DNA of 64,000 bases from Paenibacillus sp. FSL H3-0469 (GTDB lineage Bacteria; Bacillota; Bacilli; Paenibacillales; Paenibacillaceae), in assembly GCF_038051945.1 (NCBI RefSeq), contig NZ_CP150302.1, positions 7,378,001 through 7,442,000 on the forward strand, written 5' to 3'. Positions 45,637 through 54,689 of the stretch are shown here, one piece after another. The translations under genes were made by a program, and so were the position numbers. Below the pieces are notes generated by a model, which saw nothing but the letters and a program-made list of their open reading frames with translations, was not told the origin of the DNA and made no database searches. Each line of letters begins with the position of its first letter. The stretch's first letter is position 1.

Positions 45637-46536
45637 ATGAGAGCAAAACTGCGAAAAGAACTGCCGCTTCATTTGATGCTTTTGCCGGGACTGGTGATGA
45701 TCATTCTGTTCTCCTACGTCCCCATGGCCGGTGTCATGATCGCGTTCCAGAAATTCATCCCTGCCAAGGGCTTGTTCGGGGATCAGAAGTGGGTGGGCCT
45801 GGATAACTTCGAATATGTGATGAACCTGCCAAGCTTCACACAGGTGCTGTGGAATACGCTGTTTATTTCGAGTCTTAAGCTGATTCTGGGCCTGATTATT
45901 CCGCTGGTGTTCGCAATTCTGCTGAACGAGCTGGCTAGTAATGTGATCAAACGGTCCGTGCAGACAGCGATTTATCTGCCGTATTTCTTGTCCTGGGTTG
46001 TGCTTGGCGGCATCTTGATTGATATTCTGTCTCCATCGGGCGGGATTGTGAATGAATTCCTCGGATGGTTCGGCGTCTCCAAGATCTTTTTCCTCGGCGA
46101 CAATGACTGGTTCCCCTTTACGCTGATTGCCTCGGATGTGTGGAAGAACTTCGGCTACGGCACGATTGTATATCTGGCGGCTATAACGGGCATTGACCCC
46201 GGGTTATATGAAGCAGCTACCATTGACGGCGCCAACCGCTGGCACAAGACCTGGCATATTACCATTCCGGGCATACGTATGGTCATCGTCCTGCTGTCGG
46301 TACTCAGTCTGGGACAACTGCTGAATGCGGGCTTCGATCAGGTCTTCAATCTGTACAGTCCGCAGGTCTACGAGAGCGGGGATATCCTGGATACCTTCGT
46401 CTACCGGATCGGTCTATTGGACGCCCAATACGGCGTAGCGACTGCCGTCGGCTTCTTTAAATCAATCATATCGCTCACCTTGATTTCCAGCTCGTATTTC
46501 CTGGCTTACCGTTTTGCCAAATACCGGATCTTCTAG
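45637..46536 (+). CDS. ABC transporter permease (LplB type)
   Basis: 299 residues with six membrane segments and EAA loop YEAATIDGANRWHKTWHITIPG. TGGAGG precedes ATG 45637. First permease of the second sugar importer, between the binding protein at 43837 and the second permease at 46551. Confidence 0.93.
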   Translation: MRAKLRKELPLHLMLLPGLVMIILFSYVPMAGVMIAFQKFIPAKGLFGDQKWVGLDNFEYVMNLPSFTQVLWNTLFISSLKLILGLIIPLVFAILLNELASNVIKRSVQTAIYLPYFLSWVVLGGILIDILSPSGGIVNEFLGWFGVSKIFFLGDNDWFPFTLIASDVWKNFGYGTIVYLAAITGIDPGLYEAATIDGANRWHKTWHITIPGIRMVIVLLSVLSLGQLLNAGFDQVFNLYSPQVYESGDILDTFVYRIGLLDAQYGVATAVGFFKSIISLTLISSSYFLAYRFAKYRIF

Positions 46537-46550
46537 AGGAGGGAGTACCC

Positions 46551-47471
46551 TTGGAGCAACAGCTAACGCCCAAACCGGAGGAATGGACTCCCATTCGCCC
46601 CAAAAAACGCTTTGACGGGATTGCGGTACTCAACGCAACCTTTCTGATTCTGGTTTCACTGCTCTGTATCCTGCCGCTCATTCATATTATAGCGGTGTCC
46701 TTCAGCTCCAGCGCGGCAGCCTCCGCAGGTTATGTCAGGCTCTGGCCGGTAGACTTCACGTTCGCCTCGTATATGTACACGATGAGCCGCACGGAATTCT
46801 GGCAGTCGATGCTGGTCTCCCTGACGCGGATCGGCATCGGCACACCGCTGAATCTTCTGTTAACGATCCTTGTCGCTTACCCGCTATCTAAGGAATCGCA
46901 CGCTCTGCGGTTCCGCAGCGTCTATGCCTGGGCCTTCTTCGTCACGATGCTGTTCAACGGCGGGCTGATCCCCTGGTATACGACGCTCAAGGAGTATGGC
47001 CTGCTGGATTCCATCTGGGCACTGGTACTGCCCGGCGCCGTTCCTGTGTTCAGCGTAGTGCTGCTGCTTAACTTCTTCCGGGAGATTCCGAAGGAGCTGG
47101 AAGAGGCAGCGCTGATTGACGGGGCCGGCCATTTCCGGACGGTCTGGTCCATCTTCGTGCCGATCTCAAAGCCCGCGCTGGCAACACTGGCCTTATTCTC
47201 GATGGTGGAGCACTGGAACAGCTGGTTCGACGGCCTGCTGCTTATGGGGAATCCGGCCAACTATCCGCTGCAAAGCTATATTCAGACGATTGTAATCCAG
47301 CAGAACCTGTCGAATATGTCGCGTGATGCCATGCTTGATCTGGCGCTGATCTCGGACCGGACGCTGAAGTCCTCCCAGATCTTCCTCGGCTCCCTGCCGA
47401 TTATTCTGGCTTATCCGTTTCTGCAGAAATATTTCGTGAAGGGAATTGTACTCGGCAGTGTCAAAGGTTAA
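46551..47471 (+). CDS. ABC transporter permease (YtcP/MalG type)
   Basis: 306 residues, six membrane segments, EAA-like loop EEAALIDGAGHFRTVWSIFVPISKP and tail YPFLQKYFVKGIVLGSVKG. TTG start with GAGGAGGGAG upstream. It pairs with the preceding permease; no ATPase gene is nearby. Confidence 0.93.
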   Translation: MEQQLTPKPEEWTPIRPKKRFDGIAVLNATFLILVSLLCILPLIHIIAVSFSSSAAASAGYVRLWPVDFTFASYMYTMSRTEFWQSMLVSLTRIGIGTPLNLLLTILVAYPLSKESHALRFRSVYAWAFFVTMLFNGGLIPWYTTLKEYGLLDSIWALVLPGAVPVFSVVLLLNFFREIPKELEEAALIDGAGHFRTVWSIFVPISKPALATLALFSMVEHWNSWFDGLLLMGNPANYPLQSYIQTIVIQQNLSNMSRDAMLDLALISDRTLKSSQIFLGSLPIILAYPFLQKYFVKGIVLGSVKG

Positions 47472-47522
47472 CCTCCCGGAAGTTATGCATAAGTCTGCGG
47501 CTTCCCCCGGATTCAGGCTATA

Positions 47523-49319
47523 ATGGTGAAAATGATTGCTGGGGGCCTGGGATTGTTGTTCAAAAAGGATTACTCACTGCGCAATACGATATTTTTGCGG
47601 CTGATCGTGACCTTTCTGCTCATTATGCTGCCTATTCTTGTCTTCGCCGCCTATCTGTATCAATGGATTATGCAAACGGCCAGCAGCGATATCCGAAGCT
47701 CGGCCAGCGCCCAGACCGTCTTTTACTTAAATGATATGGAGAATGAGATCGAGCGGATGAAGCTGCTGCAGTACAGTCTGCTGGAGGATGAGGATCTGAA
47801 CAAGCTGGCCCTGACTTGGGAGACGCTGCCGACCATTGACCGCACGGAGAATCTGAATTCACTGATGAAACGGCTGTTCATCGTGCAGAACAGCAGCACG
47901 TATATCAAGGACGTTAGGGTGCATATCATGACTATAGGCCGGACTATCTCATCGGTCGGCGGTGTGCGTGAGATTGAACTGAAGCGCTTCCGCGAGATCC
48001 GCTCGGTCTTCGGGGACCGCCGTTCCCAGGTGATTGAGTGGGATGGCGGCCTGTATCTCAGTGCGATGAAGCAGCGGGGCATCAAGGGTGCGGAGCCGCT
48101 GCTGACGGTCGAGATTGAGCTGGACACCCAGGAGCTGCGGGCGGCGCTGGGCCAATTCAATACGTATCCCGGCAGTGGAACGCTATTGCTCTCCGATAGT
48201 GCGAGATTCGCGCTCTACAGCATGACCGGCGAGCTGGCGCAGGCGGAGCCGTCCCGGTATGCCCGGGATATCCGTACGGTGGCCTCCGGGGAGAGGCTGA
48301 GGATCGCCGGCGCGCCGTATTATATCGTCCAGACCGGCTCACAAGAGCTTGGGTTGTCCATTTACCGGATCATCCCGGAGGACATTATCAAGAATCCGCT
48401 TAGCAAATTCTATACCTGGGCCTGGGTGTTTGGTGTGGCTGCGCTTGCCATCATTATTGCTTTTGCGCTGTCGACCTACAAGTTCATTCATAAGCCGATG
48501 CTGACGCTGGTGAAAAGCTTCCGGAGAATGGAGCAGGGCGATCTGGATATTCATATCCAGCATGAGTCGAAGGATGAATTCCGTTATCTGTACAGCCGCT
48601 TCAACCAGATGGTGAGCAATCTGCATTCCCTGATTGATCAGGTGTACAAGCAGAAGATTATGGCCCAGCGGGCAGAGCTGAAGCAATTGCAGTCACAGAT
48701 TAACCCGCATTTTCTGTATAACAGCTTCTTCATTCTGAACACGATGGCGAAGACCGGCGATACCGAACGGATCGAACAGCTTACTACAATGCTCGGCGAA
48801 TACTTCCAGTTTGTCACCCGTAACGCTTCCGATCTGGTGTCCTTGGAGCAGGAGATTCACCATGCAAGAATGTATACAGAGATTCAGGCTATGCGCTTCT
48901 CCCGCAGAATTGGAGTCCGGTTCGATGCTTTGTCCGAGGAGCTGAAGAAGGTGGCCGTTCCGCGGCTGATTGTGCAGCCGATTATTGAGAACGCGTTCAA
49001 GCATAGCCTGGAAAAGAAATCCATGGAGGGCCTGATCATTATCCGCTTCGCCCAGGAAGGCCCGGACATCCGCATTATCGTCGAGGATAACGGGGATAGG
49101 CTGAGTGATGATACGCTAGAGCAATTGAAAGAGTCCCTTAATGTCTATCGGGAGCAGGCGGAGACCACGGGCCTGGTGAACATTCACCGGCGCATCCGTA
49201 TTACCTTCGGGGAAGAGAGTGGCTTGCTGGCGGACCGGAGTGAGCTGGGCGGACTAAGGGTAACCATCCTTCTTAGAGCTGGAGGTGAGAATGCTGGTGT
49301 ACAGGATGCTTATCGTTGA
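47523..49319 (+). CDS. Membrane sensor histidine kinase (YesM/LytS type)
   Basis: 598 residues. N-terminal transmembrane helix (FLRLIVTFLLIMLPILVFAAYL), extracellular sensing domain, second helix (about residues 297-320), HAMP, then the His_kinase domain with H396 in NPHFLYNS and an ATPase domain with N490 in IIENAFKHS. It senses an external sugar and phosphorylates the AraC regulator encoded next, whose start overlaps this gene by 29 bp. The start is uncertain: 47523 has no clear RBS, and TTG 47553 is possible. Confidence 0.92.
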   Translation: MVKMIAGGLGLLFKKDYSLRNTIFLRLIVTFLLIMLPILVFAAYLYQWIMQTASSDIRSSASAQTVFYLNDMENEIERMKLLQYSLLEDEDLNKLALTWETLPTIDRTENLNSLMKRLFIVQNSSTYIKDVRVHIMTIGRTISSVGGVREIELKRFREIRSVFGDRRSQVIEWDGGLYLSAMKQRGIKGAEPLLTVEIELDTQELRAALGQFNTYPGSGTLLLSDSARFALYSMTGELAQAEPSRYARDIRTVASGERLRIAGAPYYIVQTGSQELGLSIYRIIPEDIIKNPLSKFYTWAWVFGVAALAIIIAFALSTYKFIHKPMLTLVKSFRRMEQGDLDIHIQHESKDEFRYLYSRFNQMVSNLHSLIDQVYKQKIMAQRAELKQLQSQINPHFLYNSFFILNTMAKTGDTERIEQLTTMLGEYFQFVTRNASDLVSLEQEIHHARMYTEIQAMRFSRRIGVRFDALSEELKKVAVPRLIVQPIIENAFKHSLEKKSMEGLIIIRFAQEGPDIRIIVEDNGDRLSDDTLEQLKESLNVYREQAETTGLVNIHRRIRITFGEESGLLADRSELGGLRVTILLRAGGENAGVQDAYR

Positions 49320-50925
49320 TGATGAAGAGATAATCACAGATGGACTGGCAGTTATTTTCGGCAAAATGGAGCTTGAGCTGGACATCTACAAGGCCTACTC
49401 GGGCCGCGAAGCGCTAAATCTGCTGCACCGGACCCGGGTGGACATTGTTCTGTCTGATATCTGCATGCCTGAGATGGACGGGCTGGAGCTGATGGAGCAT
49501 ATCCGCCGGAGCTGGCCGCAATGCAAAATCGTCTTCCTGACCGGACACAGCGACTTCAATTATGTCTACCAGGCGATTCAGGCTCCGGGCGTCCAATATG
49601 TGCTCAAGAATGAAGGCTATCCGAAGCTGATTGAGGCGGTAATGCGTGCGCTCCAGGAGCTGAACGACACCATGCAGGTGAATGATCTGATCCGTGAATC
49701 CAAGGAGCAGCTTAACACACTGGAGACCTTGGCGCAGGGCGATTATTTCCGCCATCTCATTCACAGCGTCAAGGCGGATCAGGATATGGCCGGGGACTTC
49801 GTCCGTCTGAACATTCCGCTGGATGCTTCGCGGCCGGTCCTGATCGCACTGGGCAGTATCAGTGATCCTGAATCCTCACGCACGTATATGGACCGCCGGG
49901 AGACGGCGCTCGCGGTGAAGTTCCTGTCGGAGAAGCTGCTGAAGGAGCGGACGGTCAGCCTTGGGGTCATCGACCGGTACGGTGACCTGATCTGGCTGAT
50001 TCAGCCGGGCGGTACGGGAGAGGCTTCGCAGCCGGAGGATCTGGAGCAGATGATTAAATTCCTGGAAGGCACCTTCGAGCTGATTCAGCAGTCGTGCCGG
50101 GAATCGCTGGAGGTCGGGATGGCCATCACCCTCAGTGCGGAGGAGTCTGCCTGGTCCAGGCTTCCGCTTGTGTACGATAAAGCGAGGCAGGTTCAGCATT
50201 ACCGGGCCGGAGATGGGGAGCGGATGGTGCAGAAGGTGCAGCTGAATGAAGCAGCGGTGCCGGATACCGTGCGTGACCGCTTCCTGCGTGACAAGGTGGA
50301 GACCCTGGCTGCACATCTGGAGGCGGGCCGTAAGGAGGAGTTCCTCCAGCTGTTCGGGGAGATGGCTGAACCGGCAGGGCAGGAATGCACGCGGGGCAAT
50401 CCTTATCTGACCGAGCTGTATTACACCATTGCGCTGATGCTCATGTCGTATACAAACAGATGGGAAGCGGACGAGGAGATCGGGGCAAGCGGGCTGATGC
50501 AGCTTGAGGTCCACCGGACGCTGGGCGAAGCCTTCCAATATCTTCGGGACACGGCAGAGCTGCTGTTCTCTGTCAGGAAGAGCGGGGAGCAGAAGCGGGC
50601 AGCGGGTGTCATCGACCGGATCTGCATATATATAGAAGAGAATCTCGACCAGGACCTGTCGCTGGTCCGTCTGGCCGATGTGATCCACTTCAATCCCTCC
50701 TACCTGTCCCGCCTGTTCAAGCAGGAACGGGGAATCAATCTGTCCGAGTACATCGAGGATATGCGCGTCCGCCAGGCCAAGGAGCTGCTGCGCAGAGGGG
50801 AGCTGAAGGTCGCCGAGGTCGGCTCGCTGATCGGCTACGTCACCCCGCAATCCTTCACCCGGGTATTCAAAAAATGGACTGGAACCACGCCGCAGGAATA
50901 CCGTGCGGATATGGTGGGGGGGTGA
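49291..50925 (+). CDS. YesN-type response regulator (REC plus AraC domain)
   Basis: 544 residues. Receiver with phospho-acceptor D56 in SDICMPEMDG, a long middle region, and an AraC DNA-binding domain at the C-terminus (SLVRLADVIHFNPSYLSRLFKQERG, KVAEVGSLIGYVTPQSFTRVFKKWTG). GGAGG precedes ATG 49291. It overlaps the kinase gene, so the two form one two-component system, probably switching on the importer operon upstream. Confidence 0.93.
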   Translation: MLVYRMLIVDDEEIITDGLAVIFGKMELELDIYKAYSGREALNLLHRTRVDIVLSDICMPEMDGLELMEHIRRSWPQCKIVFLTGHSDFNYVYQAIQAPGVQYVLKNEGYPKLIEAVMRALQELNDTMQVNDLIRESKEQLNTLETLAQGDYFRHLIHSVKADQDMAGDFVRLNIPLDASRPVLIALGSISDPESSRTYMDRRETALAVKFLSEKLLKERTVSLGVIDRYGDLIWLIQPGGTGEASQPEDLEQMIKFLEGTFELIQQSCRESLEVGMAITLSAEESAWSRLPLVYDKARQVQHYRAGDGERMVQKVQLNEAAVPDTVRDRFLRDKVETLAAHLEAGRKEEFLQLFGEMAEPAGQECTRGNPYLTELYYTIALMLMSYTNRWEADEEIGASGLMQLEVHRTLGEAFQYLRDTAELLFSVRKSGEQKRAAGVIDRICIYIEENLDQDLSLVRLADVIHFNPSYLSRLFKQERGINLSEYIEDMRVRQAKELLRRGELKVAEVGSLIGYVTPQSFTRVFKKWTGTTPQEYRADMVGG

Positions 50926-50958
50926 ATGGATAGGATAGTAGAATAGGATATAAGAAAG

Positions 50959-51012
50959 TCGCTCCTTCGGGATGGATGGCGTTGCCTCCATCGTCCGGGG
51001 GAGCGATTGTTC
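50959..51012 (+). terminator. Long hairpin, probable terminator of the importer/two-component operon
   Basis: TCGCTCC (50959-50965) pairs with GGAGCGA (51000-51006), with inner pairing of GATGGA and TCCATC. TTGTTCGTT follows. Confidence 0.6.
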
Positions 51013-51029
51013 GTTGAGGAGAGTAAATG

Positions 51030-51270
51030 AGAGGGATAAATTACATTAATGCAGCCCAAAGTCGGCCTGACGGGCGAATGAAAGGGATAAATCCCTTTGG
51101 TGGGGCTGGAAGTGGAGTAACTGGTGAAATGAAAGGGATAAATCCCCTTGGTGGGGCTGGAAGTAGAGTAAATGGTGAAATGAAAGGGATAAATCCCTTT
51201 GGTGGGGCTGGAAGTAGAGTAAATGGTGAAATGAGAGGGATAAATCCCTTTGGTGGGGCTGGGCTTGGGC
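51030..51270. repeat. Five palindromic boxes at exactly 51-nt period
   Basis: Boxes start at 51030 (degenerate), 51081, 51132, 51183 and 51234. The core is AAAGGGATAAATCCCTTT, a palindrome with 8-bp arms, followed by a conserved spacer reading GGTGGGGCTGGAAGTAGAGT. Because 51 is a multiple of three, frames stay open: on the plus strand 51027-51317 would encode a 17-residue repeat around MKGINPFGGAGSRV, with a fair GAGGAGAG in front. Two minus-strand frames are equally open, so coding is not established. Confidence 0.8.
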
Positions 51271-51313
51271 TAAAGGAGTGCCTGGATATGGTAGGTGCAG
51301 GCAAAATGAGTAA

Positions 51314-51404
51314 ATGAGGAGCACAAGTGCACTTGAATTTGCTAAAATACGGGCAAAACGAGCAAATGAGGAGCACTTGTGCAGCACAAGTGCTCCTCAT
51401 TTTT
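51314..51404. repeat. Palindromic-box repeat pair ending in a terminator-like hairpin
   Basis: ATGAGGAGCAC boxes begin at 51314 and 51366, 52 nt apart. The second forms a perfect 17-bp hairpin: ATGAGGAGCACTTGTGC (51366-51382) with its mirror (51384-51400), followed by TTTT. The unit contains CAAGTGCACTTGAATTTGC and CGGGC, related to the repeat at 5882-5997. It also lies next to the end of the convergent GH8 gene and could terminate transcription. Confidence 0.75.
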
Positions 51405-51447
51405 CAATTTCGTCTTAGATGGGCGGATTGCTTCAAGCTGCTTACCG

Positions 51448-52593
51448 TTACTTATAAATCCGATAATTCCCGCTCAGTGCCAGCATGGTGAAGAAATACA
51501 GGCAGTTGTCATAATAGCGCCGTTCTCCGGTGCGCAGGGGGGTGTTCCAGAACAGCTTGACGAAGTGCCCGGCATCCGGGCCGTCGGCGGCGAGCGAGGC
51601 CATGGCCAGAGTGGACAGCAGGCCGACTGGATGCAGGGAAGGCTCGTCAAACGGCTGCCCGTCAATCGTATACCGCCGGTAATCAGCCGGATCGATATCG
51701 CGGAAGAACGCCTGAATGCGGTTTGACTGCTCTACCTGCCAAGGATCGCAGCGGAACCATTCATAGTCCAGCCCGATATTAGCGGCGACCCGGTAGGCGT
51801 CACTGAAAAAGTGGCGGAAATCCCCGTGCGGCTGGGGTTCAGCCGGAGTTCCGTCATAATTGGCGTATTCCGGGGACAGTCCAGTAACCGGGTGGCAGGC
51901 CAGGTGCAGGTAATCCCGGCTACGGGCGGCTGCATCCTTCCAGAACGCCCGGTCTGCTTCATCTGCCTGCAGGGCGAACAGATCATAGAATTGCGGCAAA
52001 TGATAGGAGGGATCACTGAACGGAGTCTCCGGGATGAACTTAATCAGCCGGGTCTCGGGGTCCCACATCGGATCGCCTTCCCCGTCTTCTCCCTTGTGCA
52101 CACAGGCGCGGAGAATGATTCTGGCCTGCTCGGAATAATTGAACGGCGCGGCCCCGTCACCCCAGCGGCTGGAAGCAAAGAACAGCGCCATCGCGAAGAA
52201 CTCCTCTCCGTCCGGGGCGGGTCCTTGCGACAGCCTTGTACCGTCCAGCCTGCATTGCCAGGCAAAATAATCCTTATAACGTCCCTCCGTATGCTGCATG
52301 AAGACCTTGGCGAATTTCCAGAGCCGGTCGAACTCCTCTTTTTTATCCATCTGAACCGCCATCATCATCCCGTAGGACATGCCCTCTGTACGCACATCGG
52401 TATTGCCTGTATCTACGATATAACCCTTATCATCATCCATCGTATGGTAGAGCCGGACATCAGGGGCACCGTAGAACATTTCGTTCCAGGTATCTTCCAG
52501 CCGCTGCTGAATGGCCTCCGGACGCAGTCCGTGCTCAAGAAAGAGATTTCTATACTCTCCTGTATAAAAAGAGCCCTCTGTAGTATTCATCAT
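51448..52593 (-). CDS. GH8 reducing-end xylose-releasing exo-oligoxylanase
   Basis: 381 residues, no signal peptide, so it acts on xylo-oligosaccharides after uptake. Catalytic acid E70 is in RTEGMSYGMM and the base region is SDAYRVAANIGLDY (Asp 265). Both match the layout of the Bacillus halodurans Rex enzyme, which has E70 as the acid and a similar length. It releases xylose from the reducing end. GGAGG precedes the ATG. Divergent from the GH43 gene at 52816. Confidence 0.93.
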   Translation of the reverse strand: MMNTTEGSFYTGEYRNLFLEHGLRPEAIQQRLEDTWNEMFYGAPDVRLYHTMDDDKGYIVDTGNTDVRTEGMSYGMMMAVQMDKKEEFDRLWKFAKVFMQHTEGRYKDYFAWQCRLDGTRLSQGPAPDGEEFFAMALFFASSRWGDGAAPFNYSEQARIILRACVHKGEDGEGDPMWDPETRLIKFIPETPFSDPSYHLPQFYDLFALQADEADRAFWKDAAARSRDYLHLACHPVTGLSPEYANYDGTPAEPQPHGDFRHFFSDAYRVAANIGLDYEWFRCDPWQVEQSNRIQAFFRDIDPADYRRYTIDGQPFDEPSLHPVGLLSTLAMASLAADGPDAGHFVKLFWNTPLRTGERRYYDNCLYFFTMLALSGNYRIYK

Positions 52594-52651
52594 AACATCC
52601 TCCAGGTGAATTTGATTTTGCCCAAGTATATCATAAGCGGCGGTATAGAGA

Positions 52652-52665
52652 TTAAAGCGTTTTCC
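52652..52665 (+). promoter_or_regulatory. Candidate cre site between GH8 and GH43 genes
   Basis: TTAAAGCGTTTTCC matches the CcpA consensus TGWAANCGNTNWCA at 12 of 14 positions by eye. It lies in the 222-bp divergent region. No clear promoter hexamers are assigned. Confidence 0.4.
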
Positions 52666-52815
52666 GGATAATTTATAGATGATTCCGGATCTTGACCATA
52701 ATCTAAGGATAGATCAAGCTTAGGTGTCTATATGTCATGGACTTCACGCCAAAAGCTTCTCTATACTGGTAGGGATACGCTGCAAGATGAATAAAAAGGT
52801 AAGGGTGATAGAGCT

Positions 52816-54639
52816 ATGAATGAGGTGTCAGAGCTAATGAAATTTACAGTCTACACGCGCATACCGAACCAGGATTACACCGGGTCCCTCAGCAACAGTG
52901 TTCATATGGCCTGCACAGATGATCATAATGAATTTCAGCCGCTTAACCGGAACTATGGCCTATTATTTGCCGTGGCGACCGTGGATGAGAAGAATGTGAT
53001 CCATGAAAAAGGACTCAAAAATCCCCATTTGTTCCGCACACAGGATGGTGCTTTCGGGATTGTTGCGGTAAGAGTTGACGCCTCCTCGGGGGAGGATGAC
53101 GGGGAGAGCAGAGGGCAGATTCTGCTGTGGACCTCGCCGGATCTGGTGACCTTCGATGCCCAGCGGCTTGTCCGGCTCGATAAAGAACGATATGTAAAAG
53201 AAGCCGTCTGCGCACTGGACAGTACAGGAGCAGGATATGAGATCCGCTGGCAGGACAACGACGGCAACTATTATGTTAACCGGCTGGCTGACCTGCGGAA
53301 GCCGGAAGAGATCTCGCCGCCGGAGCCTGCAGAAGCTTACACGGTAGAGCAGCCCGCTAGGCCGCTGCCCGGAACCCGTCCGGGGAATGTGCTGACAGTG
53401 GACGGTCCCACAGGCCGCAAGGTACAGGCAGCATGGACCCCGGTGTATAACACCGGTATTCGCGTGGCAGAGCAGGTCAGTGTCCGCTCCGCCGGGGAAT
53501 TAGCGAAGGTCAGAGCCACAGCGCTGTATTCGGACGGCTCCATTGCCGATAAGCGGGTGGACTGGGATACCGCAGGAATTGATTTCACCTTGCCGGGAAC
53601 CCATACCATACATGGCAAGGTAGTCACATATGACTTACCGTTCCCTTTGGCAAGCGGCTATGCAGACCCGGTAATTCTCCCTTGGAACGGCAGGTATTAC
53701 TTCCTGGCTACCAATGACAATGTCAATAATATCGGCATCTATGTCCGCGTGGCAGATACCTTGCAGGACCTATTCGTTCCGGGCTTCGAGGAAGCCGTTA
53801 TACTGGATCTTAATGAGGAGCTGAACTTCATTCAGACCTTCTGGGCGCCGGAATTCCATGTCATCGGCGGGGAGCTGTACATCCTGTTCGCCGTTGGCGG
53901 CAAGGTATGGGGGCCGCAATGCCATCTGATGAAGCTGAACCCCGGCGGCGATATTATGAAGGCCGGGGATTGGAGCACACCGGTCCGGGTGAAGCGGATG
54001 GACGGTACTCCATTAGCCGCAGACGGTATTACGCTGGATATGACTTATTTCAAAGCAGACGGCACCTCCTGTGTAGTCTGGTCTTACCGCAAAGGAATCG
54101 GAACGCCGCTGGATACCGGCTCCATGCTGTATATCGCCACGGTAGATGAAGCGAACCCGGCGGTATTAGCGAGTGAGCCGGTGCTGCTGTCGCGTCCGCT
54201 GCTGGGCTGGGAGAATGTTCAGGGCACGATTAATAACGAAGGCCCGTATCCGCTGCTTACAGAAGATACCGTGTATATTGCCTATTCCGGCGGGGCGGCA
54301 ACGGGATATACCTACGCAGTGGGCTGGTTAAGCATTCCACGGGGTGGAGACTATCTGGATGCCAGCGCCTGGAGCAAGGCGGGTACGCCGGCACTTTCTT
54401 ATTATTCGCTGGACGGGGTGTACGGTCCGGGGCATAATTCCTTTTTCCAGGATACAGACGGTACTACGCTAGTCCTCTACCACGGGGAAGAGCAATTGGT
54501 GAAGCATGGAACGAGATGTTCGGCAATCCACAGAGTCCATTACAACAGTAACGGCGTTCCACTGCTTGATGTGGCCGGGGAGAGAGATGTACATCCGGAT
54601 TACGCCGACTGCAAGGTGCAGGTGACTGTGCTTACTTAG
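52816..54639 (+). CDS. GH43 family glycosidase with N-terminal accessory domains
   Basis: 607 residues, cytoplasmic. N-terminal part (about residues 1-180) resembles a partial beta-propeller, followed by an immunoglobulin-like domain (VRATALYSDGSIADKRVDWDTAG). The catalytic five-bladed propeller then begins at SGYADPVILPWNGRYY, where the Asp of YADP is the expected base. Later comes FWAPEFHVIGGELYI, with the usual conserved acidic residue, and GPGHNSFFQD. Arabinofuranosidase or xylosidase activity is likely. Start at 52816 with AAGGGTGAT upstream. Confidence 0.88.
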   Translation: MNEVSELMKFTVYTRIPNQDYTGSLSNSVHMACTDDHNEFQPLNRNYGLLFAVATVDEKNVIHEKGLKNPHLFRTQDGAFGIVAVRVDASSGEDDGESRGQILLWTSPDLVTFDAQRLVRLDKERYVKEAVCALDSTGAGYEIRWQDNDGNYYVNRLADLRKPEEISPPEPAEAYTVEQPARPLPGTRPGNVLTVDGPTGRKVQAAWTPVYNTGIRVAEQVSVRSAGELAKVRATALYSDGSIADKRVDWDTAGIDFTLPGTHTIHGKVVTYDLPFPLASGYADPVILPWNGRYYFLATNDNVNNIGIYVRVADTLQDLFVPGFEEAVILDLNEELNFIQTFWAPEFHVIGGELYILFAVGGKVWGPQCHLMKLNPGGDIMKAGDWSTPVRVKRMDGTPLAADGITLDMTYFKADGTSCVVWSYRKGIGTPLDTGSMLYIATVDEANPAVLASEPVLLSRPLLGWENVQGTINNEGPYPLLTEDTVYIAYSGGAATGYTYAVGWLSIPRGGDYLDASAWSKAGTPALSYYSLDGVYGPGHNSFFQDTDGTTLVLYHGEEQLVKHGTRCSAIHRVHYNSNGVPLLDVAGERDVHPDYADCKVQVTVLT

Positions 54640-54689
54640 CTAGTCTACACTTACAACGACAATCTATATAACAAATGGAGGATGTTAGA

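Noticed and set aside
51030-51270. CRISPR array
   Set aside because: The spacers between boxes are nearly identical rather than unique, there are no cas genes, and the box is only 18 nt.
51041-51400. Minus-strand repetitive frames opposite the tandem repeat
   Set aside because: They are open only because the 51-nt unit is a multiple of three, and no ribosome-binding site precedes them.
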